This document shows positions 12,601-23,080 of a stretch of DNA of 64,000 nucleotides, piece by piece (positions within the stretch are counted from its first letter, which is position 1; every line of letters starts with the position of its first letter). Source of the DNA: Bufo bufo (Eukaryota; Chordata; Amphibia; Anura; Bufonidae). Position numbers and translations under genes: made by a program. The notes below the pieces were generated by a model. The model worked only from the letters and a program-made list of their open reading frames with translations, made no database searches and was not told where the DNA came from. The stretch is taken from NCBI RefSeq assembly GCF_905171765.1, contig NC_053389.1, positions 781,454,772 through 781,518,771 of the forward strand. The letters are read 5' to 3'.

Positions 12601-12732
12601 GATTTGCGTTTTGTCTGAGCTCTCTGCAATGACCTGTCCATTTTGGGTGGCCCTGCACGGCATAGCTCATAGCTTCACAGAGCTACATAAGCCCCTCCGC
12701 CTCGACAAGGCAGCTATCCATGAAGGGGGCCA
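9621..12732 (-). mobile_element. Full-length BovB (RTE) LINE
   Basis: 3,112 bp, with tcctatt on both sides (9614-9620 and 12733-12739) as a 7-bp target-site duplication. The 3' end (left) has the BovB-type tail whose complement reads ggtccatggggtcacaaaaa followed by gtcgagcacaac. The 5' end (right) contains the BovB leader words, seen on the minus strand as ggaaatggcaaaccactcaa followed by gtattctgcc. The endonuclease-RT ORF is recognisable throughout but broken. The length matches a complete BovB of roughly 3.1-3.2 kb. BovB is known for repeated horizontal transfer among squamates, ruminants, frogs and others. Confidence 0.9.
9671..12338 (-). pseudogene. BovB endonuclease/reverse transcriptase ORF, broken
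   Basis: The minus-strand frame starts near 12338 with the apurinic-endonuclease domain (NIDILGVSELKWTGMGEF, then RRNGVALIVNKRV). The linker (LWMEVHNISQEAATRNIPKK) lies near 11500. The reverse transcriptase follows: MLHSICQQIWQTQQWPRDW (10955), NYRRIALISHASKVMLKIL, then YFCFIDYTKAFDYVDHNKLW and GVRQGCILSPYLFNLYAEYI (10680-10400). The C-terminal domain includes MYGCKSWTIRKAERSRI and ELWCWRRLLRVPWTARRSNQ (about 9970-9870). Frameshifts and stops separate these pieces, so it is not expected to be active. Conservation across the whole length suggests moderate age. Confidence 0.9.
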
Positions 12733-12964
12733 TCCTATTATCAGGGCCGGTGCAAGGATTTTTGGCAACACAAGCGAAGCTACATTTTGGCGCCCCCCCC
12801 CCCGCATCTCATCTGGCCCTGGTCCCGTCTGCAGCAGCTGGCCTCTGTGTGGTCCTGGTATCTTCTCTCTGCTTCAGACAATCGCTGGTTTGAGGACCGT
12901 ATTTTTTGCCCTCTAAGACGCACCTAGGTTTTAGAGGAGGATAATAAGAAAAAAATATTTTCCA

Positions 12965-13276
12965 TTACACCTCAGGTCAGACCAGCAATCAGACCTCAGC
13001 TAACAGCCCCAATCAGACCCCCAATGTTAATCAGACCTCAGATCAGACCCCCATGTCAGACATCAGCCCCCCATCCATCAGCCCCCCATGTCAGCCATCA
13101 TGCCCCCATGTAAGCCATCATGCCCCCATGTAAGCCATCATGCTCCCATGTAAGCCATCATGCTCCCATGTAAGCCATCATGCCCCCCCATGTCAGCCAT
13201 CAGACCCCCATGTCAGCTATCAGACCCCCATGTCAGCTATCAGACCCCCATGTCACATTTCTCCCCCTCCATGTCA
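12965..13276 (+). repeat. Minisatellite (ccccatgtcagccatca-like)
   Basis: About 15 degenerate units of 18-20 bp built on cccccatgtcagccatca, preceded by looser cagacctcag units. The array resumes at 14592-14660 on the far side of the L2 insertion, so the LINE landed inside the array. Confidence 0.8.
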
Positions 13277-14578
13277 AATTATTATTTATTATTAAAGGGC
13301 CATTCATTCCATAGCGCTGTACATATGAGAAGAGGTATACATACATAATACAGACAATTGCACTAATCATAAACAAGACGAGTTACAAACTGGTACAGAA
13401 GGAGAGAGGGCCCTGATCGTGAGGGCTTACAATCTACATGGTATAGGAGAAGGACACAGTAGGTGAAGTTGGTCATGGCGGTATGGAGGCAGCAGGGTCA
13501 CTGGTTGTAGGCTTGTCTGAATAGGTGGGTTTTCAGGTTTCTTTTGAAGGATTCCACTGTAGGTGAGAGTCTGATATGTTGGGGTAGCGAGTTCCAGAGT
13601 ATGGGGGATGCACGAGAGAAATCTTGGAGGCGATTGTGTGAAGAGGCGATAAGAGGAGAGGAGAGGAGAGAAGGAGGTCTTGTGAGGTTCGGAGAGTGCG
13701 TGTGGGGGTGTATCGGGAAAGTAGATCAGAGATGTAGGGAGGGGACAGGTTATGGACGACCTTGTATGTATTTGTTAGTACTTTGAAGTGAATTTGCTGG
13801 GCAATGGGGAGCCAGTGAAGGGATTGGCAGAGGGGAGAGGCAGAGGAGTAATAGGGTGAGAGGTGGATTAGTCAGGCAGCAGAGTTGAGGATAGATTGGA
13901 GGGGTGCGAGAGTGCTAGATGGAAGGCCACAGAGGAGAGTGTTGCAGTAGTCTAGGCGGGAGGTAAGGGCATGTACAAGCATTTTCGCAGATTCAAAGTT
14001 AAGGAAAGTACGGATGCGGGAGATGTTTTTGAGTTGGAGGCGGCAGGTGGTGGAAAGTGCTTGGATGTGCGGTCTGAAGGAGAGGGCAGAATCCAAGGTC
14101 ACTCCAAGGCAGCGGACTTGGTTGACCGGGGAGAGTGTGCAGCCATTGATCGTGATAGATAGGTCTGTTGGGGGTGTTGAGCAAAATTGGGGAAAGAGGA
14201 TGAATTCTGTTTTATCCATGTTAAGTTTTAGAAAGCGAGAGGAGAAGAAGGATGATATAGAAGATAGACATTGTGGGATTCTGGATAGTAAGGTGGTGAT
14301 GTCTGGACCAGAGAGGAAGATTTGTGTGTCGTCAGCGTAGGAGTGATACTGAAAGCCATGGGACTCTATGAGCTGTCCCAGGCCAAAAGTGTAGATAGAG
14401 AAGAGCAGGGGTCCTAGGACAGAGCCTTGCAGGACACCAACAGAGAGGGAATGAGACGAGGAGGTGGTGCGGGAGTGGGAGACGCTAAATGTCCGGTCTG
14501 TGAGGTATGATGTGATCCAGGAGAGGGCCAGGTCAGTGATGCCAAGAGAGGAGAGAGTTTGCAACAGAAGGGAGTCAC
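13277..14578 (-). mobile_element. L2-clade LINE, 5'-truncated
   Basis: Minus-strand LINE with a short A/T-rich tail (complement of aattattatttattattaaa) at 13277. Its 3' UTR contains the complement of gctgtacatatgagaagagg and gggcttacaatctacatgg, followed by the RT domain. cccctccatgtca (13264-13276) and cccctctttgtca (14579-14591) may be a diverged target duplication, although the surrounding minisatellite also supplies similar words. Confidence 0.8.
13872..14564 (-). pseudogene. L2 reverse transcriptase C-terminal half
   Basis: A 230-codon open frame. It contains [19 protein letters not shown] (RT domain 4-5 region), the catalytic YADDTQIF box, [25 protein letters not shown], and the thumb-region motif [16 protein letters not shown]. 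This order is characteristic of the L2/CR1 group of non-LTR retrotransposons. The frame starts inside the RT domain because of 5' truncation and has no endonuclease. Other frames on this stretch are shadows. Confidence 0.9.
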
Positions 14579-14702
14579 CCCCTCTTTGTCACATCAGCCC
14601 CCCATGTCACATTTCTCCCCCTCCATGTCACATTTTTCCACCCTCCCCCAGGGTGTGCCCTAAGGCAGCCGCTTGGTCTGCCTTATGGTAGCACCGGCCC
14701 TG

Positions 14703-15101
14703 CCTATTAGTGCACACAAAACCTGTCCTAATCACACAGAAGAACAAGTTACTTCAGAGCACGTAGGTAAAGAGCTGCCTCATCCTCCTCTCCTACTTGT
14801 CAGGGATTATGGTCCTGAATACTGTTTAATATGATCTTCAGCTGAATTTCTGTAGGAATGGAGTTCATAAGGAGACAAAGTACAGAGAGGAGGTGGGGAT
14901 GTGTCTGTGTCCTGCTATGTGATTAGAACAGGTTTTGTGTGCACTAATAGGACAGCAGCCATATTATTTCTAATATTTCTAATGATTGCTCCCCAGAGAA
15001 AACAAAACAAGGCATTATAAAAAATGAAAGGTATTTGGGAATATATTTATAATAAAGTAATATTTAGGTATTTTCATTTTCTTAATTCACAAAGAACCCC
15101 T
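14703..15101. repeat. Continuation and right arm of fold-back element
   Basis: cctattagtgcacacaaaac (14703-14722) is mirrored by the complement gttttgtgtgcactaatagg (14943-14962). The right arm then pairs with 9483-9620. The right end, ...aaagaacccct, is followed by ttaa (15102-15105), which suggests a TTAA-target family (Kolobok or piggyBac-like). The equivalent left terminus was not found. Confidence 0.6.
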
Positions 15102-15129
15102 TTAATGTCAGTGTTCATAGACAGCTGCA

Positions 15130-15260
15130 AAGGTTTACATAGTTGGAAAGGTTAAGAAAACACACAGGTCCACCCAACCTTTAATCCTCTGTTGATCCAT
15201 AGGAAGGCAAAAATAAAAATACAAGCCGGATGCAGAAGAAAAGTTGCAAATATAGGAATC
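15130..15260 (-). mobile_element. LINE (CR1-like) 3' fragment
   Basis: ggtttacatagttggaaaggttaag, then cacacaggtccacccaacct. The minus strand encodes a short DGPVCFLNLSNYVN-like C-terminus, a recurrent 3' end of frog CR1-like LINEs. No RT domain remains. Confidence 0.5.
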
Positions 15261-15366
15261 ATAAATCGTTGTATCTACGTCACTCCTCCAGAAATAGTGC
15301 TTCTGTTGGACAAGAGTGATGGGGTTTCTAGAAAAGAAAGGACCCTTGTTTTAAATCCCTGATAAC

Positions 15367-15933
15367 TAGTGTTGAGCACAGTTCTCTAAAATTGGATTCT
15401 GCTGCTTTGCCGAATTTAACAAAAAAATTTGCTTTGTGACGGGGCGCATTTCTTTGTAAATCGCGAGTGCAATGACAGGGAGCGGCGTTTGTGCTGCCCC
15501 CTATCATTGTACCCCTCAGATGCTGCATTCATCACTGCATCTGACTTTAATATTTAAGTCTATAATAAAAAATAAAAAAATCGTACTTGCCTCATCCATT
15601 TGATCATGAAGAGCCCACCGCCGCCATCTTGATTGAAGATCCAGCGCGAAATCTCACGCAGCCCGTGATGATGTAATTGCGTCAGATGGCGTAGTGACGT
15701 CATACATCACTGCGCATAGGATTTAGCTTGATCTTCAATCAAGATAGCAGCTGTGGGCTCTTCCCGCTCAAACAGATGGGGTAAGTATGATTTTTTAAAA
15801 TTTCTTTTACCCTATTTAGACAAAATAGATTCGTTATCACGGAGCACGAGGAAATTCAGCCTCACGGCGAATTGGATTTTCCCTGAAACTTGGATAGAAG
15901 TCCACTTTGTACACTTCCATTTCCTCAACACTA
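15367..15933. mobile_element. Non-autonomous hAT-like MITE
   Basis: Ends tagtgttgag and ctcaacacta. A long internal fold-back pairs agagcccac...gccatcttgattgaagatc (15610-15650) with gatcttcaatcaagatagc...gtgggctctt (15730-15765). The candidate 8-bp flanks ctgataac and attatgac match at only 5 positions, so the TSD is uncertain. Confidence 0.6.
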
Positions 15934-17497
15934 ATTATGACCTCATTGGCAACATTTTGGATACATACAGTGTATCTTATTAAATTTTATTGAGTCTTTC
16001 CGGGAAAATTATAAAAAAAAAAAGGGTTGCTTGGAAATAAATAACTTTTCACAGGTGCCTGCAGACTGCCTCTGCTATGGAAAGATCCATACATACCTGC
16101 TTTCCACCGCTCTGGTCCTGCACACTGGCTCTTGTGTCTGTTTCCGTCTGTGGCATTTTATTTATTTTTACTTCCTCTCCGACAAGGGTGCAAGAAGTGG
16201 ACTGGCAATAGACCTTACAGGGAAATTTCCTGGTGGGTCCAACCAAGCCCTCCTGACTGCCGCCAGCTGAGTAAATAAGGATCTCATGCTCTCAGCACTT
16301 ATTCACCTGGCCAACAGCCGCAGTTGCCATCGTGAATTCAACTATATCGCTTTCTTTAGGATGGTGGATAAATACCTCAGTAGGGGCAGCAGTATTTTGT
16401 GAAGCACTGTAGTATTTAGTTCTGTTGGGGCAGTATTTTATGCCAGACTGTGATATTGCTTATTCCCCACCCCCCACTGCAAGACCATTATTTTGTCCTT
16501 GCCTACTTGTGTCGTCCCATCTTCTTTCAATTTGGACCAGTCTACAAAATGGGGTCACTTTTAGTTTTTTTTTTCCAGGGCCACTTTAAGTTTTCTGTCA
16601 ACTCCTGCATGGGCATGATCATCTGCTTTGCTGCAACCAATGGCTGGATTTACCAGTGACATGTCCAGTGGAGTCAATGCCTCTGCTAGAGACGAAATAA
16701 GCAAGCCACGGACTAGAAGGTGGGCACATGTGAGCCGGCACACAGGACTGGGGTGGTGGGAAGCAGGTAAGTATGATTCTTTCCATAGCAGAAGCAGGCT
16801 ACAGGCTCCTGTAAAAAGTTACTTATTCCAAGTCAACCCCTTTAATGCTGTCTTCTGGTTCTGTCTAGAACTTTTGAGATGACTGTAGTCATGTCAAGTA
16901 ATGAATTTCCTCCTCTGGTCTTCAGTACTGAGCACGTATAGACCAGCCTTTATAACTATGGAGATACCAAGTATACCAGGAGATACCTCTCCTGCAAAAC
17001 GGAAACCAGACGGATCCGTTTTGCGGCCTATAGACTTCTGTTATGATGAATCAAAACGGAATGCCTCTTAAAGGCATTCCGTCATAGAATTCTGTTATGG
17101 CTTGTGGTAATGGAATCCATATCGGGATTGTAATAAAACTCGAACTTGTAAAACACAACTTCGCTCATCCCTATTGGCCTGGTCACTGGTGTAGTACACT
17201 GCAATATATCTGTATTGCAGTGTATCTGCCCTGCAGTGGTAGCCCATTTGTCTGTCACAGCTGGTGTCCCAAAGCAATGACACAAGGATGATGCCATTCT
17301 GCAGGAAATATACCCTACAGATCATGAACATGTTTGTCATTTTGCTCCAGGGGGTTAAATCCTACAAAGGTGCGGTTTTTATTTAGCAGAAAACTGTAAA
17401 GGTCCTACTGGACAGACTTCTCTCCCTTTAGCTGTTATCAAAAGTAACTAGAATGGAATCACTCCACAGAATACATGTTTTTTAAGAGCGGTGTATA
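15934..17497. other. Unassigned stretch with a small hairpin
   Basis: No gene was recognised. 17051-17083 contains ggaatgcctcttaaaggcattcc, a short perfect hairpin, next to aaacggatccgttttgcgg words of the local MITE families. 16165-16260 resembles part of a hAT MITE (ggactggcaatagacc). The remainder shows nothing I can name. Confidence 0.45.
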
Positions 17498-19014
17498 CAG
17501 TGCTTTGGACTTTTCCACATTTTTTCACGTTACACCCAAAAACCTAAATGTATTTTATTGAGATTGTATGTGATAGACCAACACAAAGCAGCAAGTATGT
17601 GTGATGTGAAAAGAAAATGATACATCATTTTTAATAAATAAAAATCTTGGAAGTGGAGTGCATTTGTATTCAGTACCTTATAGGACCACTTTTCACTGCA
17701 ATTACAGCTGCAAGTCTTTTGGGTTATGTCTCTACCAGCTTTGCACATCTAGAGGCTGATTTCTTTGCAAAATAGCCCAAGCTCAGTCAGATTGGATGGA
17801 GAACGTCTGTGAACAGCAATTTTCAAGTCTTGCCACAGATTCTCATTGAGATTTAGGTCTGGACTGGGAATGGGCCATTCTAACACATGAAAATGCTTTG
17901 ATCTAAACCATTCCATTGTAGCTCTGGCTGTATGTTTAGGGTCGTTGCCTCTATCAGGGTTTTTTCCAGGATTGTCCTGTATTTACTTCCATCCATCTGC
18001 CCATCAACACTGAGCAGCTACCCTGTCCCTGCTGAAAAAAAGCATCCCCACAGAATGATGCTGCCACCACCATATTCCATGGTGGAGATGGTGTGTTCAG
18101 GGTGATGTGCAGTGTTAGTTTTCCGCCACACATAGCGTTTTGCATTTAGGCTAAAAAGTTCATCTTTTGGTCTCATCTGACCATAGCACCTTCTTCCCCA
18201 TGTTTTCTGTGTCTCCTACATGGCTTGTGGCAAACTATAAACAGGACTTATGGCTTGCTCTCAAAAATGGCTTTCTTCTTGCCTCTCTTCCATAAAGGCC
18301 AGATTTGTGGAGTACATGACTAATAGTTATCCTGTGGACAGATTATCCGACCTAAGCTGTGGATCTCTGCAGCTCCTCCAGAGTGACCATGGGCCTCTTG
18401 GCTGCTTCTCTAATTAGTGCTCTCCTTGCCTGGGCTGTCAGTTTAGATGGACGGCCATGTCTTGGTAGGTTTACAGTTGTTCCATACTCCTTCTATTTTT
18501 GGATGATGGCTTGAACAGTGCTCTGTGAAATGCTCATAGCTTGGGATATTTTTTTATAACCTAACCGTGCTTAACACTTCTCCACAACTTTATCCCTGAC
18601 CTGTCTTGTGTGTTCCTTAGTTTTCATGATGCTGTTTGATCACTAATGTGCACTAACAAACCGCTGAGGCCTTCACAGAACAGCTGTAGTTATACTTAGA
18701 ATAAATTACACACAGGTAGACTCTGTATTTACTAATTAGGTGACTTCTGAAGGAAATTGGTCACACTGGATTTGATTTAGGGGTATCAGAGTACAGGAGG
18801 CTGAATACAAATAAATGTACGCCACAATTTTCAAAATTTTTATTTATTACTAATATTGAAAACCATGTATAATTTTCTCTTCACTTTCACATATACTTGC
18901 TACTTTGTGTTGGTCTATCACATAAAATCCCAATAAAATACATTTAAGTTTGTAGGTGTAATGTGAAAAAATGTGGAAAAGTTCAAGGGGTATGAATAAT
19001 TTTTAAGAGCACTG
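17498..19014 (-). mobile_element. Tc1-like transposon (Tc1-B), decayed
   Basis: TA flanks at 17496-17497 and 19015-19016. Ends are cagtgctttggacttttcca and, on the complement of the right side, cagtgctcttaaaaattatt. Subterminal inverted sequence of about 200 bp includes ttttattgagattgtatgtgatagacc and ggtctatcacataaaatccc. The element is 1,517 bp. Confidence 0.85.
17560..18627 (-). pseudogene. Tc1-B transposase, decayed
   Basis: The minus-strand start is at 18627 (MKTKEHTRQVRDKVVEKC), immediately followed by an in-frame stop, then LGYKKISQAMSISQSTVQ (helix-turn-helix). Downstream pieces include a GRPSKLTAQARRALIREA-like block near 18440 and the region before the C-terminus with [21 protein letters not shown] text near 17800. 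Multiple stops and frameshifts mean it cannot be functional. The family is Tc1 DD34E, distinct from Tc1-A and Tc1-C. Confidence 0.75.
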
Positions 19015-19508
19015 TATGTTGTATCCGACAATCACAAGGTAGAAAATAATCATCGGTTTCTACAGTCAGTGATCTGTTGCATATAGTTAGCACTTTAGAA
19101 TTAGAGATGTCGCGAACATAAAATTTTCCTTTCGCGAACGGCGAACGCGAGTTTTCGCAAATGTTCGCGAACGGGCGAACCGCCATAGACTTCAATAGGC
19201 AGGCGAATTTTAAAACCCGCAGGGACTCTTTCTGGCCACAATAGTGATGGAAAAGTTGTTTCAAGGGGACTAACACCTGGACTGTGGCATGCCGGAGGGG
19301 GATCCATGGCAAAACTCCCATGGAAAATTACGTAGTTGACGCAGAGTCGGGTTTTAATCCATAAAGGGCATAAATCACCTAACATTCCTAAATTGTTTGG
19401 AATAACGTGCTTTAAAACATCAGGTATGATGTTGTATCGATCAGGTAGTGTAAGGGTTACGCCCGCTTCACAGTGACAGACCAAACTATGACAGACCAAA
19501 CTCCCCGT

Positions 19509-20000
19509 TTAACGCACCGCAAACAACAGCAAATAGTCCATTTGCACAACCGCTAAACTCCCCATTTGCACAAGGTTGGATACCAAGCTAGCCATGTCCC
19601 GTTCATTGTCCTCACTGACGTCATTGAAGGTCTCTTCCTCCACCCAGCCACGTACAACACCAAGGGTCCCCGAAAGGTGACAACAAGCCCCCGGGGACGC
19701 CTGCTGTGGTTGGTCTTCCACCTCCTCAAAGCCACCTTCCTCCTCTGACTCCTCTTCTTCAGACTCCTCTCTCTGCGTTGCCGCAGGTCCAGCAATCGAC
19801 GACGACAAGCCTGCTTCTGGTGGTGATGGTGACCACAATTCTTCCTCTTCATGCTCATCTATGGCCTGATCCAGCACTCTTCGCAGGGCACGCTCCAGAA
19901 AAAACGCATATAGGATGAGGTCGATGATGTTGCCTTGGGTTTGACTGACCAGGTTAGTCACCTCCGCAAAAGGACGCATGAGCCTACAGCCATTGTGCAT
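19509..20000 (-). pseudogene. Duplicated partial hAT transposase segment
   Basis: The minus strand encodes CRLMRPFAEVTNLVSQTQGN and FFLERALRRVLDQAIDEHEE, then an acidic spacer. It is homologous to 27754-28204 of the same element but starts and ends inside the gene. On the N-terminal side it breaks at ggctgtcc before a poly-T run (20041-20063). It lies between the left TIR and the U2-like region, so hAT-B is either a composite of two hAT copies or carries an internal duplication. Confidence 0.8.
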
Positions 20001-20067
20001 GAGCGTTCAGTAACGCGGCCAAAAAATACCCAGCTCCGCAGAGGCTGTCCTTTTTTTTTTTTTATTA

Positions 20068-21659
20068 CAAACCGGATTCCAAAAAAGTTGGGACACTATA
20101 CAAATCGTGAATAAAAACTGAATGCAATGATGTGGAGGTGCCAACTTCTAATATTTTATTCAGAATAGAACATAAATCACGGAACAAAAGTTTAAACTGA
20201 GAAAATGTACCATTTTAAGGGAAAAATATGTTGAATCAGAATTTCATGGTGTCAACAAATCCCCAAAAAGTTGGGACAAGGCCATTTTCACCACTGTGTG
20301 GCATCTCCTCTTCTTCTTACAACACTCAACAGACGTCTGGGGACCGAGGAGACCAGTTTCTCAAGTTTAGAAATAGGAATGCTCTCCCATTCTTGTCTAA
20401 TACATACCTCTAACTGTTCAATCGTCTTGGGCCTTCTTTGTTGCACCTTCCTCTTAATGATGCGCCAAATGTTCTCTATAGGTGAAAGATCTGGACTGCA
20501 GACTGGCCATTTCAGTACCCGGATCCTTCTCCTACGCAGCCATGATGTTGTGATTGATGCAGAATGTGGTCTGGCATTATCTTGTTGAAAAATGCAGGGT
20601 CTTCCCTGAAAGAGATGACGTCTGGATGGGAGCATATGTTGTTCTACAACCTGAATATATTTTTCTGCATTAATGGTGCCTTTCCAGACATGCAAGCTGC
20701 CCATGCCACACGCACTCATGCAACCCCATACCATCAGAGATGCAGGCTTCTGAACTAAGCGTTGATAACAACTTGGGTTGTCCTTGTCCTCTTTGGTCCG
20801 GATGACATGGCGTCCCAGATTTCCAAAAAGAACTTCGAATCGTGACTCGTCTGACCACAGAACAGTCTTCCATTTTGCCACACTCCATTTTAAATGATCC
20901 CTGGCCCAGTGAAAACGCCTGAGCTTGTGGATCTTGCTTAGAAATGGCTTCTTCTTTGCACTGTAGAGTTTCAGCTGGCAACGACGGATGGCACGTTGGA
21001 TTGTGTTCACTGACAATGGTTTCTGGAAGTATTCCTGAGCCCATTCTGTGATTTCCTTTACAGTAGCATTCCTGTTTGTGGTGCAGTGTCGTTTAAGGGC
21101 CCGGAGATCACGGGCATCCAGTATGGTTTTACGGCCTTGACCCTTACGCAGAGATTGTTCCAGATTCTCTGAATCTTCGGATGATGTTATGCACAGTTGA
21201 TGATGATAGATGCAAAGTCTTTGCAATTTTTCGCTGGGTAACACCTTTCTGATATTGCTCCACTATCTTTCTGCGCAACATTGTGGGAATTGGTGATCCT
21301 CTACCCATCTTGGCTTCTGAGACAAACTGCCACTCTGAGAAGCTCTTTTTATACCCAATCATGTTGCCAATTGACCTAATTAGTGTTAATTGGTCTTCCA
21401 GCTCTTCGTTATGCTCAAATTTACTTTTTCCAGCCTCTTATTGCTACTTGTCCCAACTTTTTTGGGATTTGTTGACACCGTGAAAATTGGAATCAACGTA
21501 TTTTTCCTTTAAAATGATACATTTACTCGGATTAAACGTTTGATCTGTCATCTACGTTCTATTACAAATAAAATATTGACATTTGCCATCTCCACATCAT
21601 TGCATTCAGTTTTTATTCACAATTTGTTTAGTGTCCCAACTTTTTTGGAATCCGGTTTG
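20068..21659 (-). mobile_element. Tc1-like transposon (Tc1-C), nearly intact
   Basis: TA flanks at 20066-20067 and 21660-21661. The first 29 bases of the two TIRs (caaaccggattccaaaaaag...) are identical. The element is 1,592 bp and is inserted in the poly-T region of hAT-B. The clean TIRs and the single frameshift in the transposase indicate fairly recent insertion. Confidence 0.95.
20288..21308 (-). pseudogene. Tc1-C transposase, one frameshift
   Basis: Start at 21308 (MGRGSPIPTMLRRKIVEQYQ) with a helix-turn-helix, TQRKIAKTLHLSSSTVHNII. A frameshift near 21150 changes frame. The second frame runs to 20288: LRKGQGRKTILDARDLRALK, catalytic D in VLWSDESRFEV, second D in FQQDNARPHSA, and final E in CSPDLSPIENIW, a complete DD34E set. 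The C-terminus is intact (VSSVPRRLLSVVRRRGDATQ). Only the linker region is disrupted, so the ancestral copy was recently coding-competent. Confidence 0.92.
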
Positions 21660-21668
21660 TAAAATAAA

Positions 21669-21900
21669 ATCTGTTCTTAACGGTTTAATCTCTGTTTTGT
21701 TCCCTATCAGGGGACGTGTAGATTTTAGAAACCGGGAGATGGAAAAAGATGCTTGGTCGGTCCTCCTACTTCCAATTTGGGGCACTGCGCGTGCGCCGTG
21801 CAATGTACTGTGCCACAAGATATGAGTGGTATGTTAAGTAGTACTATTCCTATCAGTTTAGTCCCTGTTACGTCCCCTATCAGGGGCCACTCTATGCGTC
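21669..21900 (+). repeat. Two U2-snRNA-like segments inside hAT-B
   Basis: Segment 1 (about 21669-21760) reads tctgttcttaacggtttaat, then ctatcaggggacgtgtagat and gaaaccgggagatgg. Segment 2 (21833-21892) reads gtagtactattcctatcagt, then ttacgtcccctatcagggg. Both follow the order of the 5' half of vertebrate U2 snRNA (GTAGTATCTGTTCTTATCAG, then TACGTCCYCTATC stem-loop, then AACCAGGAG-like text). The segments are diverged and lack the U2 5' end and 3' half, so they are U2-derived sequence rather than a functional gene. The homology is judged by eye. Confidence 0.5.
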
Positions 21901-22163
21901 AATCTTGGTGTAGTGATGACTGTGCTCGTGCGCACGTTTGGCAGATTGTAGGCGATGGCGGTTTTTCAAAGCCTATGGTCGTGCTGAGGTAGTTGACAGT
22001 TAAGTGACCCAGAAAACAATGATTCTGCAGTGTGGGCCCATTGTTGGCCTAGTAGGCTTTAATGATCACATTAGATGATCACAAAGAAAATTTAATGTTT
22101 TTTCTATGCAAAATTATCCAGCTGATCGCTTTTGGTCTGTTCACAATGAAGCAACGACCTTAT

Positions 22164-23064
22164 TGCAGCATACTCAAGTTGTGCGTAGTAGGTGTTTCTG
22201 AGTGTAGTAGTGCAATATACACTAACCTGGTACAGCTGACTCTCTGCAAGGGCAGGTATAGGTAGGAATAGTTCGTGACGCCAGTGCCAAGTAAACGGTG
22301 GCACGCCGTTTGCGGATGCAGGAATAATTTGAGGAAACGTGGTGTTAAAACAGAACTTCAACTTTAGTAGTTTGCAGGCAGAGACAATATTGGAAACGCA
22401 GTTCCTCAGCATACAGTCGATTTTGCAATTCGGTCGATGCAGGCAATTCAGTACAGCAGGGTAATTACAGAGTGTTGAACACAGGACTTGCAGCAAAGGA
22501 GCTTGCACTCTAACTCTGTCTGATCCTGGAATGTAGCAATTCTTCACCAAGGCCCATTAACCTAAGTCTGGCTTTATATCCTTGATTATGGCTTAAATAA
22601 GTACCTCCTCTGTTTCTCTCAGTACCTCTGGCTCCTCTGATCTTTGCCTCAGTCTCTCCTAGCTTCTGAATGGTTCCTCAGGCTCTTAGGCTAAGATGTT
22701 CCTGCTTCTGCATATGGGTATTCAGGAGGGAATCTTCTCCTGAACAGCAGGCTTCAGGCCTGGACTTGTCTCAGACATTGTCTAATCTCCAACTGTAGAT
22801 TACAGACACTAGACTCCGTCTCCCCTTGCACTTCCCTGACTGGGCTTTATATAACCTAGGGCTCCCTAGCTCCCTCTATGGACTAGAAGTAGGAATGACA
22901 CCCCTAGCAGGCCTGTAAGTGCAGGTTTCAGTGACAGGAAAATACACACATTACATTACATTTTATAAAACTGGCATACAACAATTTCCCAATATTAAGG
23001 AGGGACGACAGCACACCAAGTGACACTTTGGTAGTAACGGGTATTACAACTCCCGTATACTACA
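22164..23064 (-). repeat. 3' LTR of the cold-shock element
   Basis: 901 bp, starting tgcagcatactcaagttgtg and ending cccgtatactaca on the plus strand. It is the same as 25721-26621 apart from two single-base differences (near 22213 and 22918). Minus-strand TATA-like words (tatataaag, complement at about 22845-22853, and ttttataaaatg near 22970) lie in the presumed U3. Confidence 0.93.
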
Positions 23065-23080
23065 TACCCCACTGCTTTAA
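23065..23080 (-). promoter_or_regulatory. Polypurine-tract-like sequence
   Basis: On the minus strand, directly upstream of the 3' LTR, the sequence reads ttaaagcagtggggta and then the LTR's TG. A purine-rich run at this place is where plus-strand DNA priming occurs in LTR elements. The run is short. Confidence 0.5.

Larger units (their letters stand above)
12742..14702. mobile_element. Non-autonomous hAT element with nested L2
   Basis: TIRs are cagggccggtgcaagga and the complement gtagcaccggccctg. The flanks cctattat (12734-12741) and cctattag (14703-14710) match at 7 of 8, consistent with a hAT TSD. The interior holds a c-run (12786-12801), a ccgtattttttgccctctaa motif (12898-12917), a minisatellite and an L2 LINE. 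It sits immediately beside the BovB insertion, so two insertions used the same cctatt site. Confidence 0.75.

Noticed and set aside
21669..21900. Functional U2 snRNA gene
   Set aside because: Only parts of the 5' half are recognisable, diverged, without the conserved 5' end, Sm site or 3' stem-loops.
22104..22550. 148-codon ORF and its twin at 25679-26107
   Set aside because: Both lie in the LTRs and are duplicated only because the LTRs are; no domain recognised.
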